Shown here piece after piece: positions 7,695 to 16,162 of a DNA stretch of 64,000 nt. The notes beneath the pieces were generated by a model. The model saw nothing but the letters and a program-made list of their open reading frames with translations, did no database searches and was not told the DNA's origin. Source of the DNA: an uncultured Acidimicrobiaceae bacterium (GTDB taxonomy: Bacteria > Actinomycetota > Acidimicrobiia > Acidimicrobiales > RAAP-2); NCBI GenBank assembly GCA_903894295.1, contig CAITPI010000052.1, positions 1-64,000 on the forward strand, written 5' to 3'. Made by a program: the position numbers and the translations under genes. Within the stretch, counting starts at the first letter, position 1, and the number at the start of each line of letters is the position of its first letter.

Positions 7695-10217
7695 TTACTG
7701 GCGCAAACGGGCCCCGTGCCGTCGGCCTACCTCGTCGATGCAGACCGTGCGCTGCCCGGCGATCTCTTCATCGGTGAGGGTTCCTTCCTGGCTGCAGAAC
7801 CGCAAGCGGAAGGCAAGGCTCCGCTCCCCTTCTGCCATCGATGCCCCGCGAAACACGTCAAACAGCGTGACGGATTCAAGGAGATCACCACCGAGCGTGC
7901 GCAGGGTGTCCAGAACGTCGCCCGCCGCCACCGATTCAGGAACCACAAAGGCCAGGTCGATGTCGGACGAGGGAAACCGGCTGACCGGGCGGGCTTCGAC
8001 CGTTCGTCGGGCCACCTGGTCATGGTCCAGCAGCACACCGAGGTCAAGATCGAGCCATCCGAGCGACCGGGGCCGGCCGTCGGGTGCAACCACGCCGAAC
8101 GACTGGGCCAGGGCCGGGTGGATCTCTCCAAGCACGCCGACCACCGTCGTGGCGTCCTCGGGCCCGGTCACCACGATGGCCTTGCGATGGGGGTGGAGCA
8201 CCTCGCCTTCGCACGGTCCGTCACCGGCGTTCTGGACCAACCGCACGTCATCGAGGCGGAGGGCGTCCGCCAGGGTCTGCCACGCCCCGACCGCAGCGAA
8301 GGCGTCATCCTCGTCGCCGGCGAGGATCATCGAGACCCGCTCGGTCTCGATGACCCGGTCCACACCTTCGGAGGCCACCGGGTCGCCATCGGCGTCGGGA
8401 ACACCGGGGGCGAACACCTTGCCGACTTCGAAGAACCGGAGGGCGCCCTGGCGTCGTTCGAGGTTGTAGGCCAAGGCCCGGAGCAGACCCGGGGCCATGC
8501 TGGCCCGCAGGTACCGTTCGGCCTCCACCAGTGGATTGGCCACCGCCACATACGGTGGCGCAACTCCGGCCGACATCTGGTCCGCATCGGTCACAAACGC
8601 CGGAGTCCAGGCTTCGCTGGCCCCGAGCCCGGCGAGGACCTCCTTCACGAACCGGCGGTCCCGCTGTCGGGCACTCAGGCGCCCCGGCTGCGGCCACGAC
8701 GGCGACCGTCGGGGCAGCCGGGAGTAGCCATAGGTCCGGGCCACTTCCTCGGCGATGTCGGCCTCACCCATCGGAGCCGGCCGGATGTCCGGCCGGTAGG
8801 TGGGCACCGTGACCTCCAGCGGCACTGTCGGGTCGTCACTGGCGCCGTCGGCCACAATGCCCAGTGGCGCCAGCAGTTCGACCACCTCATCGGAACCGAA
8901 CCCCGTGCCCAGGAGGGCATTGATCTGGCTGGTCCGCACCGGGAGCCGGACCGGTTCGGGCACGTCGCGCCGGTGGTCGACCTTTCCGGTGGCCAGCACA
9001 CACTCTTCGCCGGCGGTGAGTGACAGCAGTTCGAAGAACCTCTCGGCCGCCCGGTCGATGCCGGACGGATCGCAACCCCGTTCGAACCGGGCCGAGGCTT
9101 CGGTGCGCAGGACCAGTCGTTTGGACGTCCGGGCGATGGCCATCGGCACGAAGTAGGCCACCTCAAGGAGAACCCGGGTGGTGGACTCGTCGATCTGGGA
9201 GGACGCTCCACCCATGATCCCGGCGATCCCGACACCGGTGCCCTCGGCATCGGCGATGAGGCAGTCCTGGCCGGTGTCGCCGAGACCCGGCCCGGGCCGA
9301 CCCAGTGTCCGGGTCACACCGTCCAGAGTGGTGATGGTCTCGCCCGCCCCGGCCCGACGAACCAGAAGGCCTCCTCCCGGCAACCGGTCGAGGTCATAGG
9401 GATGGCTGGGCTGGCCCCATTCGAGCATGACGTAGTTCGAGGCGTCGACCACATTGTTGATGGGACGCATGCCGGCCAGCGTGAGTCGGCGCGCCAGCCA
9501 TTCGGGTGAGTCGGTCACCCGCACACCTTCGACCGCCCACGCGGCGAACCGGGGGCAGAGTTCGCTGTCCTCCACCCGGACCGAGATGACCTCGTCCACC
9601 GGCCGGCCGGCTCGAAGCGACGATGCGGGTTCAACCGGGGCCGGCTCGCTGAAGGGCAGACCGAGACGGGCCGCAAGGTCCCGGGCGACACCGGCGATGC
9701 ACCAGGCGTCCGGACGGTTCGCTTCCACGGTCACGTCGAAGACGACGTCCCTGGTGAGTCCGAGCGCCGTCATGAGGGGGGCACCCGGCACCACGGTGGG
9801 ACCTTCCTCGAGAATCAACAGCCCGCCATGGTCGTCCGAAAGCTCCAACTCCCGACCGGAGCAGAGCATGCCGTTCGACACCATGCCCCGCATCTTGCGC
9901 TGGCCAATGGTGAAGCCACCGGGCAGGACCGCCCCCACCGGGGCCAGGGGAACCAGGTCTCCGACCGCGAAGTTGTTGGCACCACAAGCCACCTCGACGG
10001 TTCCGTCCCCGTGGTCGACCAACACCCGACGGATCTTGTCGGCGCCCTCGATGGCCGTGATCTCGAGGACGCGGCTCACCACCACGTCTTCCAGTCCCTC
10101 GCCGATCATCTCGACTGCCTCGACCACCAGTCCGAGATCGTCCAGGGTGGCCGCCAGTTCGGACGGGGTGCCGTCAAAGGGGGCGAAGTCTCGTAGCCAG
10201 GAAAGCGGTACCCGCAC
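7695..10217 (-). CDS. pheT: Phenylalanine-tRNA ligase beta subunit
   Basis: Non-catalytic partner of PheS carrying tRNA-binding and editing functions. The protein is 840 aa, full length. It starts MRVPLSWLRDF, then has an EMAP/tRNA-binding domain (about residues 40-150), B3/4 and B5 domains, and the C-terminal anticodon-binding FDX-ACB domain (SRFPSSDIDLAFVVPE). It lies 42 nt downstream of pheS. Its 3' end faces the FAD oxidase gene across only 12 nt, so transcription termination must be compact or overlap the neighbour. Confidence 0.97.
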   Translation of the reverse strand: MRVPLSWLRDFAPFDGTPSELAATLDDLGLVVEAVEMIGEGLEDVVVSRVLEITAIEGADKIRRVLVDHGDGTVEVACGANNFAVGDLVPLAPVGAVLPGGFTIGQRKMRGMVSNGMLCSGRELELSDDHGGLLILEEGPTVVPGAPLMTALGLTRDVVFDVTVEANRPDAWCIAGVARDLAARLGLPFSEPAPVEPASSLRAGRPVDEVISVRVEDSELCPRFAAWAVEGVRVTDSPEWLARRLTLAGMRPINNVVDASNYVMLEWGQPSHPYDLDRLPGGGLLVRRAGAGETITTLDGVTRTLGRPGPGLGDTGQDCLIADAEGTGVGIAGIMGGASSQIDESTTRVLLEVAYFVPMAIARTSKRLVLRTEASARFERGCDPSGIDRAAERFFELLSLTAGEECVLATGKVDHRRDVPEPVRLPVRTSQINALLGTGFGSDEVVELLAPLGIVADGASDDPTVPLEVTVPTYRPDIRPAPMGEADIAEEVARTYGYSRLPRRSPSWPQPGRLSARQRDRRFVKEVLAGLGASEAWTPAFVTDADQMSAGVAPPYVAVANPLVEAERYLRASMAPGLLRALAYNLERRQGALRFFEVGKVFAPGVPDADGDPVASEGVDRVIETERVSMILAGDEDDAFAAVGAWQTLADALRLDDVRLVQNAGDGPCEGEVLHPHRKAIVVTGPEDATTVVGVLGEIHPALAQSFGVVAPDGRPRSLGWLDLDLGVLLDHDQVARRTVEARPVSRFPSSDIDLAFVVPESVAAGDVLDTLRTLGGDLLESVTLFDVFRGASMAEGERSLAFRLRFCSQEGTLTDEEIAGQRTVCIDEVGRRHGARLRQ

Positions 10218-10259
10218 GGTGGTCCTTTCAGGTCGTCGGGGTCAGAACAGTTGGTTGGG

Positions 10260-11324
10260 TCAGAACTGCCGCAGGAAGCGGACGTCGTTCTCGATCAGGG
10301 CTCGCATGTCCGAGATCTGGTGGCGCATCTGGGCGCACCGGTCGATGCCGAAGCCAAAGGCGAATCCGGTCCACTCATCCGGGTCGATGCCCACGGCGGC
10401 GAAGACCGCCGGGTCCACCATCCCGCATCCTCCGAGCTCGATCCATCCCGTCTGGGAACAGGTTCGACAACCCTGGCCATGACAGATGGTGCAGGTGATC
10501 TCGAACTCGGCCGAGGGTTCGGTGAACGGGAAGTAGGCCGGCCGCAGCCGGGAGTGGATGTCGGGTCCGAAGTAGGCCGCCGTGAAGGCCTCGATGGTTC
10601 CCGCCAGATCGGCGAAGGTGATTCCCCGGTCAACCACCAGTCCTTCGATCTGGTGGAACACCGCAAGATGACGGGCATCGGGCGTGTCACGCCGGTAGCA
10701 GCGGCCGGGCATCACGGCATGGAGCGGCAGCGTCCCGGTGGCGACGGCCACTTCCATCTGGTGGATCTGGACCGGACTGGTGTGGGTCCGCAGCAGGGTT
10801 GACTCGGACTCCCCGACCTCCAGATAGAAGGTGTCCCACATGCCCCGGGCCGGATGGGCCGGAGGAATGTTGAGCGCTCCGAAGTTGTACCAGTCGGTCT
10901 CGACCTCGGGTCCTTCGGCCACCGTGAAGCCCATGGCGACGAAGACGTCCTCGAGTTCATCACGGGTCTGGGTGACAACGTGGAGGTGGCCCCGGCCTTG
11001 CGGGCTGGGCAACATGCCGGGACGGAACTCGGTGAGGTCCAGCTTCCCGCTTTCGAGCTCGGCGGCCAGTTCGGCCTCGGCCAGCACCGTGCGGCGCTCG
11101 TCCAGTTCGGACTCCAGTTCGGTCCGCACGGCGTGGAGCGTTTGGCCCAGCACTTTCCGCTCGGCCTCGCCGAGGGTGCCGAGTTGCCGGGAGAAGAGGG
11201 CGAGGGGCGACCGCTTGCCCATGAGCGCCGTGGCCAGTTCCCGCAAACCTTCGGTCGACGTTGCCGCCGCGATCGACTGCCGGGCCTCGGCCCGGAAACT
11301 CTCGAGGTCCAGGGTCTCGCTCAC
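10260..11324 (-). CDS. pheS: Phenylalanine-tRNA ligase alpha subunit
   Basis: Catalytic subunit of a class-II synthetase. An N-terminal coiled coil (about residues 10-90) is followed by the catalytic core with the motif-2 region GRCYRRDTPDARH and motif 3 in GFGIDRCAQMRH. A CTICHGQGCRTCSQTGW cluster is as seen in other PheS proteins. I place the start at the GTG (VSETLDLESF, 354 aa) because it overlaps the stop of a 12-codon upstream ORF as GTGA. An ATG three codons earlier (MWAVSE) is possible, but neither site has a clear ribosome binding site. Confidence 0.95.
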   Translation of the reverse strand: MSETLDLESFRAEARQSIAAATSTEGLRELATALMGKRSPLALFSRQLGTLGEAERKVLGQTLHAVRTELESELDERRTVLAEAELAAELESGKLDLTEFRPGMLPSPQGRGHLHVVTQTRDELEDVFVAMGFTVAEGPEVETDWYNFGALNIPPAHPARGMWDTFYLEVGESESTLLRTHTSPVQIHQMEVAVATGTLPLHAVMPGRCYRRDTPDARHLAVFHQIEGLVVDRGITFADLAGTIEAFTAAYFGPDIHSRLRPAYFPFTEPSAEFEITCTICHGQGCRTCSQTGWIELGGCGMVDPAVFAAVGIDPDEWTGFAFGFGIDRCAQMRHQISDMRALIENDVRFLRQF

Positions 11325-11359
11325 TGCCCACATCCCGGCTGACGTTGCTCGCTCCGCAT
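11321..11359 (-). CDS. Short upstream ORF coupled to pheS (12 aa)
   Basis: The peptide would be MRSEQRQPGCGQ. Its ATG lies 6 nt after a TACGCT -10 box, so it would be translated from the 5' end of a leaderless mRNA. Its TGA overlaps the pheS GTG (GTGA), which suggests that ribosomes finishing it reinitiate on pheS. It contains no Phe codon, so classical phenylalanine attenuation is not indicated. Translation is inferred from architecture only. Confidence 0.4.
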   Translation of the reverse strand: MRSEQRQPGCGQ

Positions 11360-11365
11360 TTCTCC

Positions 11366-11371
11366 AGCGTA
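11366..11371 (-). promoter_or_regulatory. -10 box before the pheS upstream ORF
   Basis: TACGCT on the minus strand, 6 nt before the ATG of the short ORF. No obvious -35 is present. Confidence 0.45.
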
Positions 11372-11472
11372 GAACGGCCAGCGCCTCAGCGGGTTCACGA
11401 CCCGGCCGGACCGACCGGACGCCCTGACACTTCCCGGCCCGGGAACGACCAAGGGATCTCCACCGGTCACGG

Positions 11473-12204
11473 TCATGCCAACCGTTGCTGACGGGCCGCC
11501 TCGAAACACAACACGGCAGCGGCCGCACTGACGTTCAGCGACTCGGCCCGACCGGCCATGGGAATGGTCACCCGGGCCGACAGCGACCGGGCCAGATCGT
11601 CCGGAAGCCCGGCCGCCTCGTTGCCGAGCACAATGGCGACCGGCCGGTTCCAGTCAAAGGTGCTGTAGTCCTCACCGGAGCGAACCAGGGTACCCACCGT
11701 CGTGAATCCCGCCGACGTGAGGCGGGACAGCACTTCGGACGGATCGCCGCCGAGCACCACGGGAAGATGGAACAACGAGCCGGCCGAAGAACGCACGGTC
11801 TTCGGATTCGTCGGATCGACACTGCCTTGACACAACACCACACCCCCCGCCCCGGCCGCGTCGGCCGTCCGGATGACGGTTCCCACGTTGCCCGGATCCC
11901 GTAGGTCGACGCCGACGACCAGGAGGCGCTCTTCGAGAACCGCGTCAAGGGGACGGGAGGAGTACGCGGCCACGGCAAGGACCGGCTGGGCCGTCACCGT
12001 GTCGGCAATCCGCTCCACGACCCCCTCGGACAGGTCGTAGACCCGGACGCCGGACCCAAAGGCACGGTCCACCACGGCCGAAGCCGCCGGCGACGTGCGC
12101 CCCTTGGGCGACACATACACCGCTTCGATCGACACACCGGCGTCCAGGGCAACGCCCAGGAGCTCGGCTCCTTCCAGAACCACGACGCCCTCGGCGGCCC
12201 GCAA
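11473..12204 (-). CDS. TrmH/SpoU-family RNA 2'-O-methyltransferase (TsnR-like)
   Basis: SPOUT-fold SAM-dependent methyltransferase. Motif 1 is LRDPGNVGTVIRTADAAG, motif 2 IVLGNEAAGL and motif 3 IPMAGRAESLNVSAAAAVLC. The target (rRNA or tRNA) is unknown. The ORF-track start is a TTG preceded by AGGAAG. However, in-frame residues just upstream (QRIRRLRQLLRKRS) look like the usual N-terminal helix of the family, so translation may begin earlier, for example at the CTG overlapping the rplT stop. No in-frame ATG or GTG exists there. Position after infC-rpmI-rplT matches the mycobacterial order. Confidence 0.88.
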   Translation of the reverse strand: MRAAEGVVVLEGAELLGVALDAGVSIEAVYVSPKGRTSPAASAVVDRAFGSGVRVYDLSEGVVERIADTVTAQPVLAVAAYSSRPLDAVLEERLLVVGVDLRDPGNVGTVIRTADAAGAGGVVLCQGSVDPTNPKTVRSSAGSLFHLPVVLGGDPSEVLSRLTSAGFTTVGTLVRSGEDYSTFDWNRPVAIVLGNEAAGLPDDLARSLSARVTIPMAGRAESLNVSAAAAVLCFEAARQQRLA

Positions 12205-12272
12205 ACTCCGCTTCCTGAGAAGCTGCCGCAGGCGCCGGATCCGTTGGTGGGTGAAGGCGAGGCCGGATTCGC

Positions 12273-12647
12273 TCAGGAATCGGCTCCGGTGGATGCCAGC
12301 GCGGCCGAAGCCACGCCAACCAACGAAGCGAACGCTTCGGAATCGGTCACGGCGAGGTCGGCGAGCACCTTGCGGTCGACTTCGACGCCGGCCTGGTGCA
12401 GTCCCGCGATGAAACGGCTGTAGCTCATGCCGTGCAGGCGTGTCGCCGCATTGATGCGCTGGATCCAGAGCTTCCGGAAGTCACCCTTGCGGGCCCGACG
12501 GTCGCGGAAGGCGTACTGCCCCGAGTGCATGACCTGCTCGTTGGCCGACCGGAACGAACGGCTCTTGCTTCCGTAATAACCCTGCGCCTGCTCCAGAATG
12601 GCGCGGTGATGCTTCTTGGCGTGAACGGCACCCTTTACTCGGGCCAT
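12273..12647 (-). CDS. rplT: 50S ribosomal protein L20
   Basis: The 124-aa protein starts [18 protein letters not shown] and contains the canonical [21 protein letters not shown] region. L20 is an early assembly protein that binds 23S rRNA. In several bacteria it represses its own operon by binding leader mRNA. A GGAGAA ribosome binding site lies just before the ATG. The roughly 190-nt gap to rpmI is unusually long and holds a three-copy repeat. The stop is immediately followed by the methyltransferase gene. Confidence 0.98.
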   Translation of the reverse strand: MARVKGAVHAKKHHRAILEQAQGYYGSKSRSFRSANEQVMHSGQYAFRDRRARKGDFRKLWIQRINAATRLHGMSYSRFIAGLHQAGVEVDRKVLADLAVTDSEAFASLVGVASAALASTGADS

Positions 12648-12665
12648 GGGAGTTCTCCTTCTCTG

Positions 12666-12755
12666 CTTGGTTCCGGTCGACGACCGGCACTCGCTCTACT
12701 TGGTTCCGGTCGACGACCGGCACTCGCTCTACTTGGTTCCGGTCAACGACCGGCA
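12666..12755. repeat. 33-bp unit repeated almost three times between rpmI and rplT
   Basis: Copies begin at 12666, 12699 and 12732. The first two are identical over 33 bp and the third is partial with one internal change before it diverges. Each copy contains CCGGTCGACGACCGG, a 6-bp inverted repeat around a 3-nt loop, so the transcript can form a row of small hairpins upstream of the rplT ribosome binding site. A reading frame ([11 protein letters not shown] repeated) crosses it but has no start or family support. The copy number is too low, and there are no spacers, for CRISPR. Confidence 0.85.
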
Positions 12756-12838
12756 CTGGTGGTGATCTGCGTTCGGCCTTGGGGGCCGCACTGCGTTGCC
12801 GTCATGGGTGGGCGCTCCGGTGGAGTCCCACCATGGAC

Positions 12839-13033
12839 TCAGCGGCCGAGCATCCTCTTCACTTGCTTCTCCATGCCGGGAGAAAAGTCTGTCTCCCGAC
12901 CCAACCGGCGCTTGCGGGTCGGGGACTTTCCCTCGAGGAGGTGTGCCCGGAACGCCTTGCCGCGACGCAGGCGTCCGGTTCCGGTGATCTTGACCCGCTT
13001 GGCGGCTCCGGTTCGTGTCTTCATCTTGGGCAT
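12839..13033 (-). CDS. rpmI: 50S ribosomal protein L35
   Basis: A 64-aa basic protein, [20 protein letters not shown], ending in the usual QVKRMLGR. It lies 3 nt downstream of the infC stop, so it is co-transcribed in the conserved infC-rpmI-rplT order. Confidence 0.98.
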   Translation of the reverse strand: MPKMKTRTGAAKRVKITGTGRLRRGKAFRAHLLEGKSPTRKRRLGRETDFSPGMEKQVKRMLGR

Positions 13034-13036
13034 CTC

Positions 13037-13780
13037 TCAGGCCTCTCCTTCACTTGCCGCCGCCACCGGGGTGACGGTCTCGGTCTCGGTCTCGGTCTCG
13101 GTCGCCGGGCTGGTCCCGGGGACTTCGGTCACTGCTTCTTCGCCAGGTGCGGAACCGTCCCCGGAAGGAGCGGCGCCGTTGGAGCCGCCCGCAGCCGGAG
13201 TTGACGCTCCCTGGGCTTCACGTTCATTGCCACTCTTTGCCCCTGAGGACTGCTTGGCCCGCTTGTCGGGGGCCAGCACCATCACCATGTTCCGGCCGTC
13301 GAGTCGCGGGACCGTCTCCGACTTCCCCAAACCATCCATCTGTTCGGCGATCCGATCCAGGATCTTCTTGCCGAGTTCCGGGTGGTAGACCTCACGGCCC
13401 CGGAACATGATGGTGATCTTGACCTTGTGACCCTCTTCGAGGAACTTGGCCACCTGTCGGGTTTTGGTGTCAAAGTCGCCCGGTCCGATCTTGGGCCGGT
13501 ACTTCATCTCCTTGATGCCGACATGAACCGCTTTGCGGCGGGACTCCTTGGCCCGCTGGGCCGCATCGAACTTGAACTTGCCGTAGTCCATGATGCGACA
13601 CACCGGAGGATTGGCGCCGGGCGCCACTTCAACGAGATCGAGATCAAGATCCCGGGCGATCGACAGTGCTTCGGGAAGCGCCTTGATGCCGAGTTGTTCG
13701 CCGTCGGGATCTACCAGACGGACCTCACGGGCCCGGATCCGGTCGTTGATGCGGGGCTCACTGGTGGTGGGCGTTGCTAT
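13037..13780 (-). CDS. infC: Translation initiation factor IF-3, predicted ATA start
   Basis: IF-3 proof-reads initiator tRNA and start codons on the 30S subunit. The N-terminal domain (EPRINDRIRAREVRL), linker and C-terminal domain (PPVCRIMDYGKFKF, EMKYRPKIGPGDFDTK) are complete. The ORF-track start (GTG, 196 aa) would delete the conserved N-terminal domain. Reading upstream in frame for 51 codons there is no ATG, GTG or TTG before a TGA, but there is ATA at 13780, nine nt after an AGGGAG ribosome binding site. That gives 247 aa. A non-canonical AUU/AUC/AUA start is the known autoregulatory device of infC. The C-terminus has a long acidic, low-complexity tail with a TE repeat. Confidence 0.88.
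   Translation of the reverse strand: MATPTTSEPRINDRIRAREVRLVDPDGEQLGIKALPEALSIARDLDLDLVEVAPGANPPVCRIMDYGKFKFDAAQRAKESRRKAVHVGIKEMKYRPKIGPGDFDTKTRQVAKFLEEGHKVKITIMFRGREVYHPELGKKILDRIAEQMDGLGKSETVPRLDGRNMVMVLAPDKRAKQSSGAKSGNEREAQGASTPAAGGSNGAAPSGDGSAPGEEAVTEVPGTSPATETETETETVTPVAAASEGEA
13075..13103. repeat. Hexanucleotide repeat in the infC 3' end
   Basis: cggtct is repeated four times plus a partial copy. On the coding strand it gives alternating Thr-Glu residues in the IF-3 tail. Changes in copy number would stay in frame. Confidence 0.8.
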
Positions 13781-13993
13781 TCGACTTCACTCCCTGTCTT
13801 GGGGCCCCGGATGATCCGTGGCCAGCACAATGAGGGGCGGAGTCTCCACCGGAACGCACGCGTCTGCGCACTCCCGATCCCATGAACCCGTCGCACCGTG
13901 TCACGTCGACTACCCATGATGTTGTGGCCGGGTGGGAGCTTCGCGCTGCGAAACCCCGCTTCCTCGTCTTTCTGTTGCCATAGGCTAGCAGTC
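13781..13993. other. Divergent control region between infC and the DUF1844 gene
   Basis: This 213-bp gap has no gene. On the minus strand it must contain the infC promoter and leader; the AGGGAG ribosome binding site is at 13790-13795 and a small TTCGC/GCGAA hairpin lies further upstream. On the plus strand TAGGCT at 13981-13986 is a good -10 box for the next gene. I could not pick a convincing infC promoter. Confidence 0.5.
13981..13986 (+). promoter_or_regulatory. -10 box of a predicted leaderless promoter (DUF1844 gene)
   Basis: TAGGCT ends 7 nt before the GTG at 13994. There is no Shine-Dalgarno sequence between them. Confidence 0.5.
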
Positions 13994-14443
13994 GTGAGCT
14001 CACTATGGACACCCGATGGAGAACGACCGGTCGCAAGGCACCCCGGGAGCGACACTCCGCCACCCTCCCCGTTCGCCGGAGCCGAAGAACTCTCCGACGC
14101 CGAGATGCCGAGCGCCGAGGAGATCGAGGCGATGCGGGCCGAACTGGCCAATGCGCCGGTCGAGGTGATCGTCGCCAACCACTGCTACGGACTGTTCGAG
14201 TTGGCGGCGGTCTACCTGTCCCAGCAGCCACCGTTGCTTACCCAGGCCCGACTGGCCATCGATGCCCTGTCGTGTCTCGTCAACGGCCTCGCCGGCCGCC
14301 TGGGAGAGACCGAACCGACGCTGAAGGACGGTCTGGCCCAACTCCAGATGGCCTTCATCCAGATCGACGGCGTCCAGCGGGCTGGAACCTCCGGTCTGGA
14401 AGGAGCCGGCGAGGATCCGCCGGCTGAAACCGACGCCGGGTGA
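13994..14443 (+). CDS. DUF1844-family protein
   Basis: A 149-aa protein with a disordered N-terminal third followed by a helical domain (about residues 55-130: PVEVIVANHCYGLFELAAVYL and LKDGLAQLQMAF). It matches the pattern of the small DUF1844 proteins found beside infC in actinobacteria. Function is unknown. The GTG start (VSSLWTPDGE) is supported by the -10 box 7 nt upstream; the longer ORF-track start has no support. Its stop overlaps the start of the MFS gene as GTGA, so the two are coupled. Confidence 0.75.
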   Translation: MSSLWTPDGERPVARHPGSDTPPPSPFAGAEELSDAEMPSAEEIEAMRAELANAPVEVIVANHCYGLFELAAVYLSQQPPLLTQARLAIDALSCLVNGLAGRLGETEPTLKDGLAQLQMAFIQIDGVQRAGTSGLEGAGEDPPAETDAG

Positions 14444-16143
14444 ACCCCGGCCCTGACGAGCAGGCGTTCGGGCCCGACCCCTCACCAGTCCGGGGTGCCG
14501 GCGCCCAGGATCCCAACTCCGACCCGGGCCCGGAACCCGGCGGCAGAATCGACCGGGGTCGACTACGAAGTTTTCTCGGACTCTCCATTGGCCTCGTCGG
14601 CCCCCGGGCCAATCTGGCCGTCTCCGGCGTCCTGATCACCCTGTTCGTCCAGCAGCGGGCCTCGGGGGCACTGGCGGTCACGTTCGCGCTCACCGCCAAC
14701 CGGCTGCTCAGTTGGATGACCTATCCGGTGGCCGGACGGTTGAGCGACCGCACCCGGAGCCGGGTGGGTCGCCGCACGCCCTACATGGCCGGAGCGCTCA
14801 TCATGATGGGTGCCGCCACCTGGATGTTCACGGTCGTGCAGGGCTACTGGCTACTGGTGCTCTTCATCGTCATCGCCCGACAGGCCTCGGCCGTCTTCAC
14901 CCTGACCAACGTGGCCGTGGTGCCCGAGGTCTTCGGTCGCAGCCGTTGGCTGAAAGCACTCATCCTGACCACGGTGCTCGGGTCGATCGCCAGCCTGGGC
15001 ATCAAGGCCATCGTGGTGACGACCTGGAAGCAGGGAGATCCTTCCACCTGGAACCTCCCGTTCCAGGTGGCGTCGGTGATCATGATCTGCGTCGGTCTGG
15101 CCGTCCTGCTTCTGGTGCGGGAAGCACCGGCCGCCCTGGTCGGAGCCCAGGTTGACCGGACCGAAAGGAACCGCCCGGCCCTGTCCGACCTGAAGGAGAT
15201 CCTCGAGGGTCCGAACGCCAAGGTGCTCGTCAGCGGCACGTTGCTCTTCTGGTCCGGCGTTGGCTCCACCGCCTACGTCGCCATCCTCTTCTTCCAGAGG
15301 AACCTGCACGCCGGAGCAAGCGCCCAGACCATCGCCGGTCTCGCCACCGGTCTTCCGGTCTTCGTCATCGGCATCGCCCTCGGGATTCCCCTGGCCCGGT
15401 GGCTGAAGCCCCGCCAGCTCGCCATCGGCGCTCCCCTGTTGGGGGCGCTGTTGGCCGGCGTCCAGTACTTCGACACCCACATCTGGCAGGCCGTCGTGCT
15501 GTCCTACATCGGCGCCCCGTTCATCGGGGCCTACATCATCGTGATGGCTCCCCTGCTGCTGCAGTTGCTTCCCCGGGCCGGTGGTCTCGGGGAGCGACTG
15601 GGTCTGCTGCTCTCGCCGTTCAACCTTTGTGCCGTGATCCTCGCCTACGCCGCGGCCGTCACCGTCCAGGTCACCGGAAACTACCGGCTGATCTGGCTGT
15701 TCCCGGCCGCCACCGGAGTCGGTCACGCCCTGGTCAACTGCTGGCTCCGGTACCCCCAACGCGACGCCACCCGGCCCGACATGGTCAAGCGACTCTGGAC
15801 CTGGGCCATGGTGCAGGCCGAGGCCATGGCCGACACCGGACTGATGGCCGGACTGTTGGCGGCCCCCCTCCTCGGCGTGGTCACGGCCGAAGACGCCGAC
15901 AGCGCCGTGGTGATCGACATGGCCCGGAACATCCTGGGCAACCCGTATGAGCCGTTCGACGCGGACGACGGGGCCAACCCGGTCGAGAACGACGGGACAT
16001 CCGGCGACGCACCCGTCGAGACGACAGCTGCCGGGTCGGCATCGGGCGCCTTCGGTGCGCCCACCCCGGACGGTGATCTCCCCGGACCGGGTGCCCCGGA
16101 CCGGGACGACGATCCGGCCGGTCCGGATCGGGATCTTCCCTGA
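14440..16143 (+). CDS. Major facilitator superfamily transporter
   Basis: A 567-aa membrane protein with about 12 hydrophobic segments between residues 45 and 450. The MFS loop motif is present as GRLSDRTRSRVGRRTPYM after the second segment, which recalls the glycoside/cation-symporter (MFS_2-like) branch. Both tails are hydrophilic, and the C-terminal 90 residues are acidic, Gly/Pro-rich and probably disordered. The GTG start overlaps the DUF1844 stop by 4 nt. The substrate cannot be predicted. Confidence 0.8.
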   Translation: MNPGPDEQAFGPDPSPVRGAGAQDPNSDPGPEPGGRIDRGRLRSFLGLSIGLVGPRANLAVSGVLITLFVQQRASGALAVTFALTANRLLSWMTYPVAGRLSDRTRSRVGRRTPYMAGALIMMGAATWMFTVVQGYWLLVLFIVIARQASAVFTLTNVAVVPEVFGRSRWLKALILTTVLGSIASLGIKAIVVTTWKQGDPSTWNLPFQVASVIMICVGLAVLLLVREAPAALVGAQVDRTERNRPALSDLKEILEGPNAKVLVSGTLLFWSGVGSTAYVAILFFQRNLHAGASAQTIAGLATGLPVFVIGIALGIPLARWLKPRQLAIGAPLLGALLAGVQYFDTHIWQAVVLSYIGAPFIGAYIIVMAPLLLQLLPRAGGLGERLGLLLSPFNLCAVILAYAAAVTVQVTGNYRLIWLFPAATGVGHALVNCWLRYPQRDATRPDMVKRLWTWAMVQAEAMADTGLMAGLLAAPLLGVVTAEDADSAVVIDMARNILGNPYEPFDADDGANPVENDGTSGDAPVETTAAGSASGAFGAPTPDGDLPGPGAPDRDDDPAGPDRDLP

Positions 16144-16162
16144 CATCGGGCGCCCGGCCGGA

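Noticed and set aside
11334-11472. T-box or Phe leader attenuator before pheS
   Set aside because: There is no T-box sequence, no Phe codons in the short ORF and no terminator; the promoter appears leaderless.
12666-12755. CRISPR-like array
   Set aside because: The copies are directly abutting with no unique spacers, and there are no cas genes.
12481-12756. 91-aa ORF with repeated [11 protein letters not shown] upstream of rplT
   Set aside because: It runs into the rplT coding region in another frame and lacks a ribosome binding site; the repeat is better explained as RNA or DNA structure.
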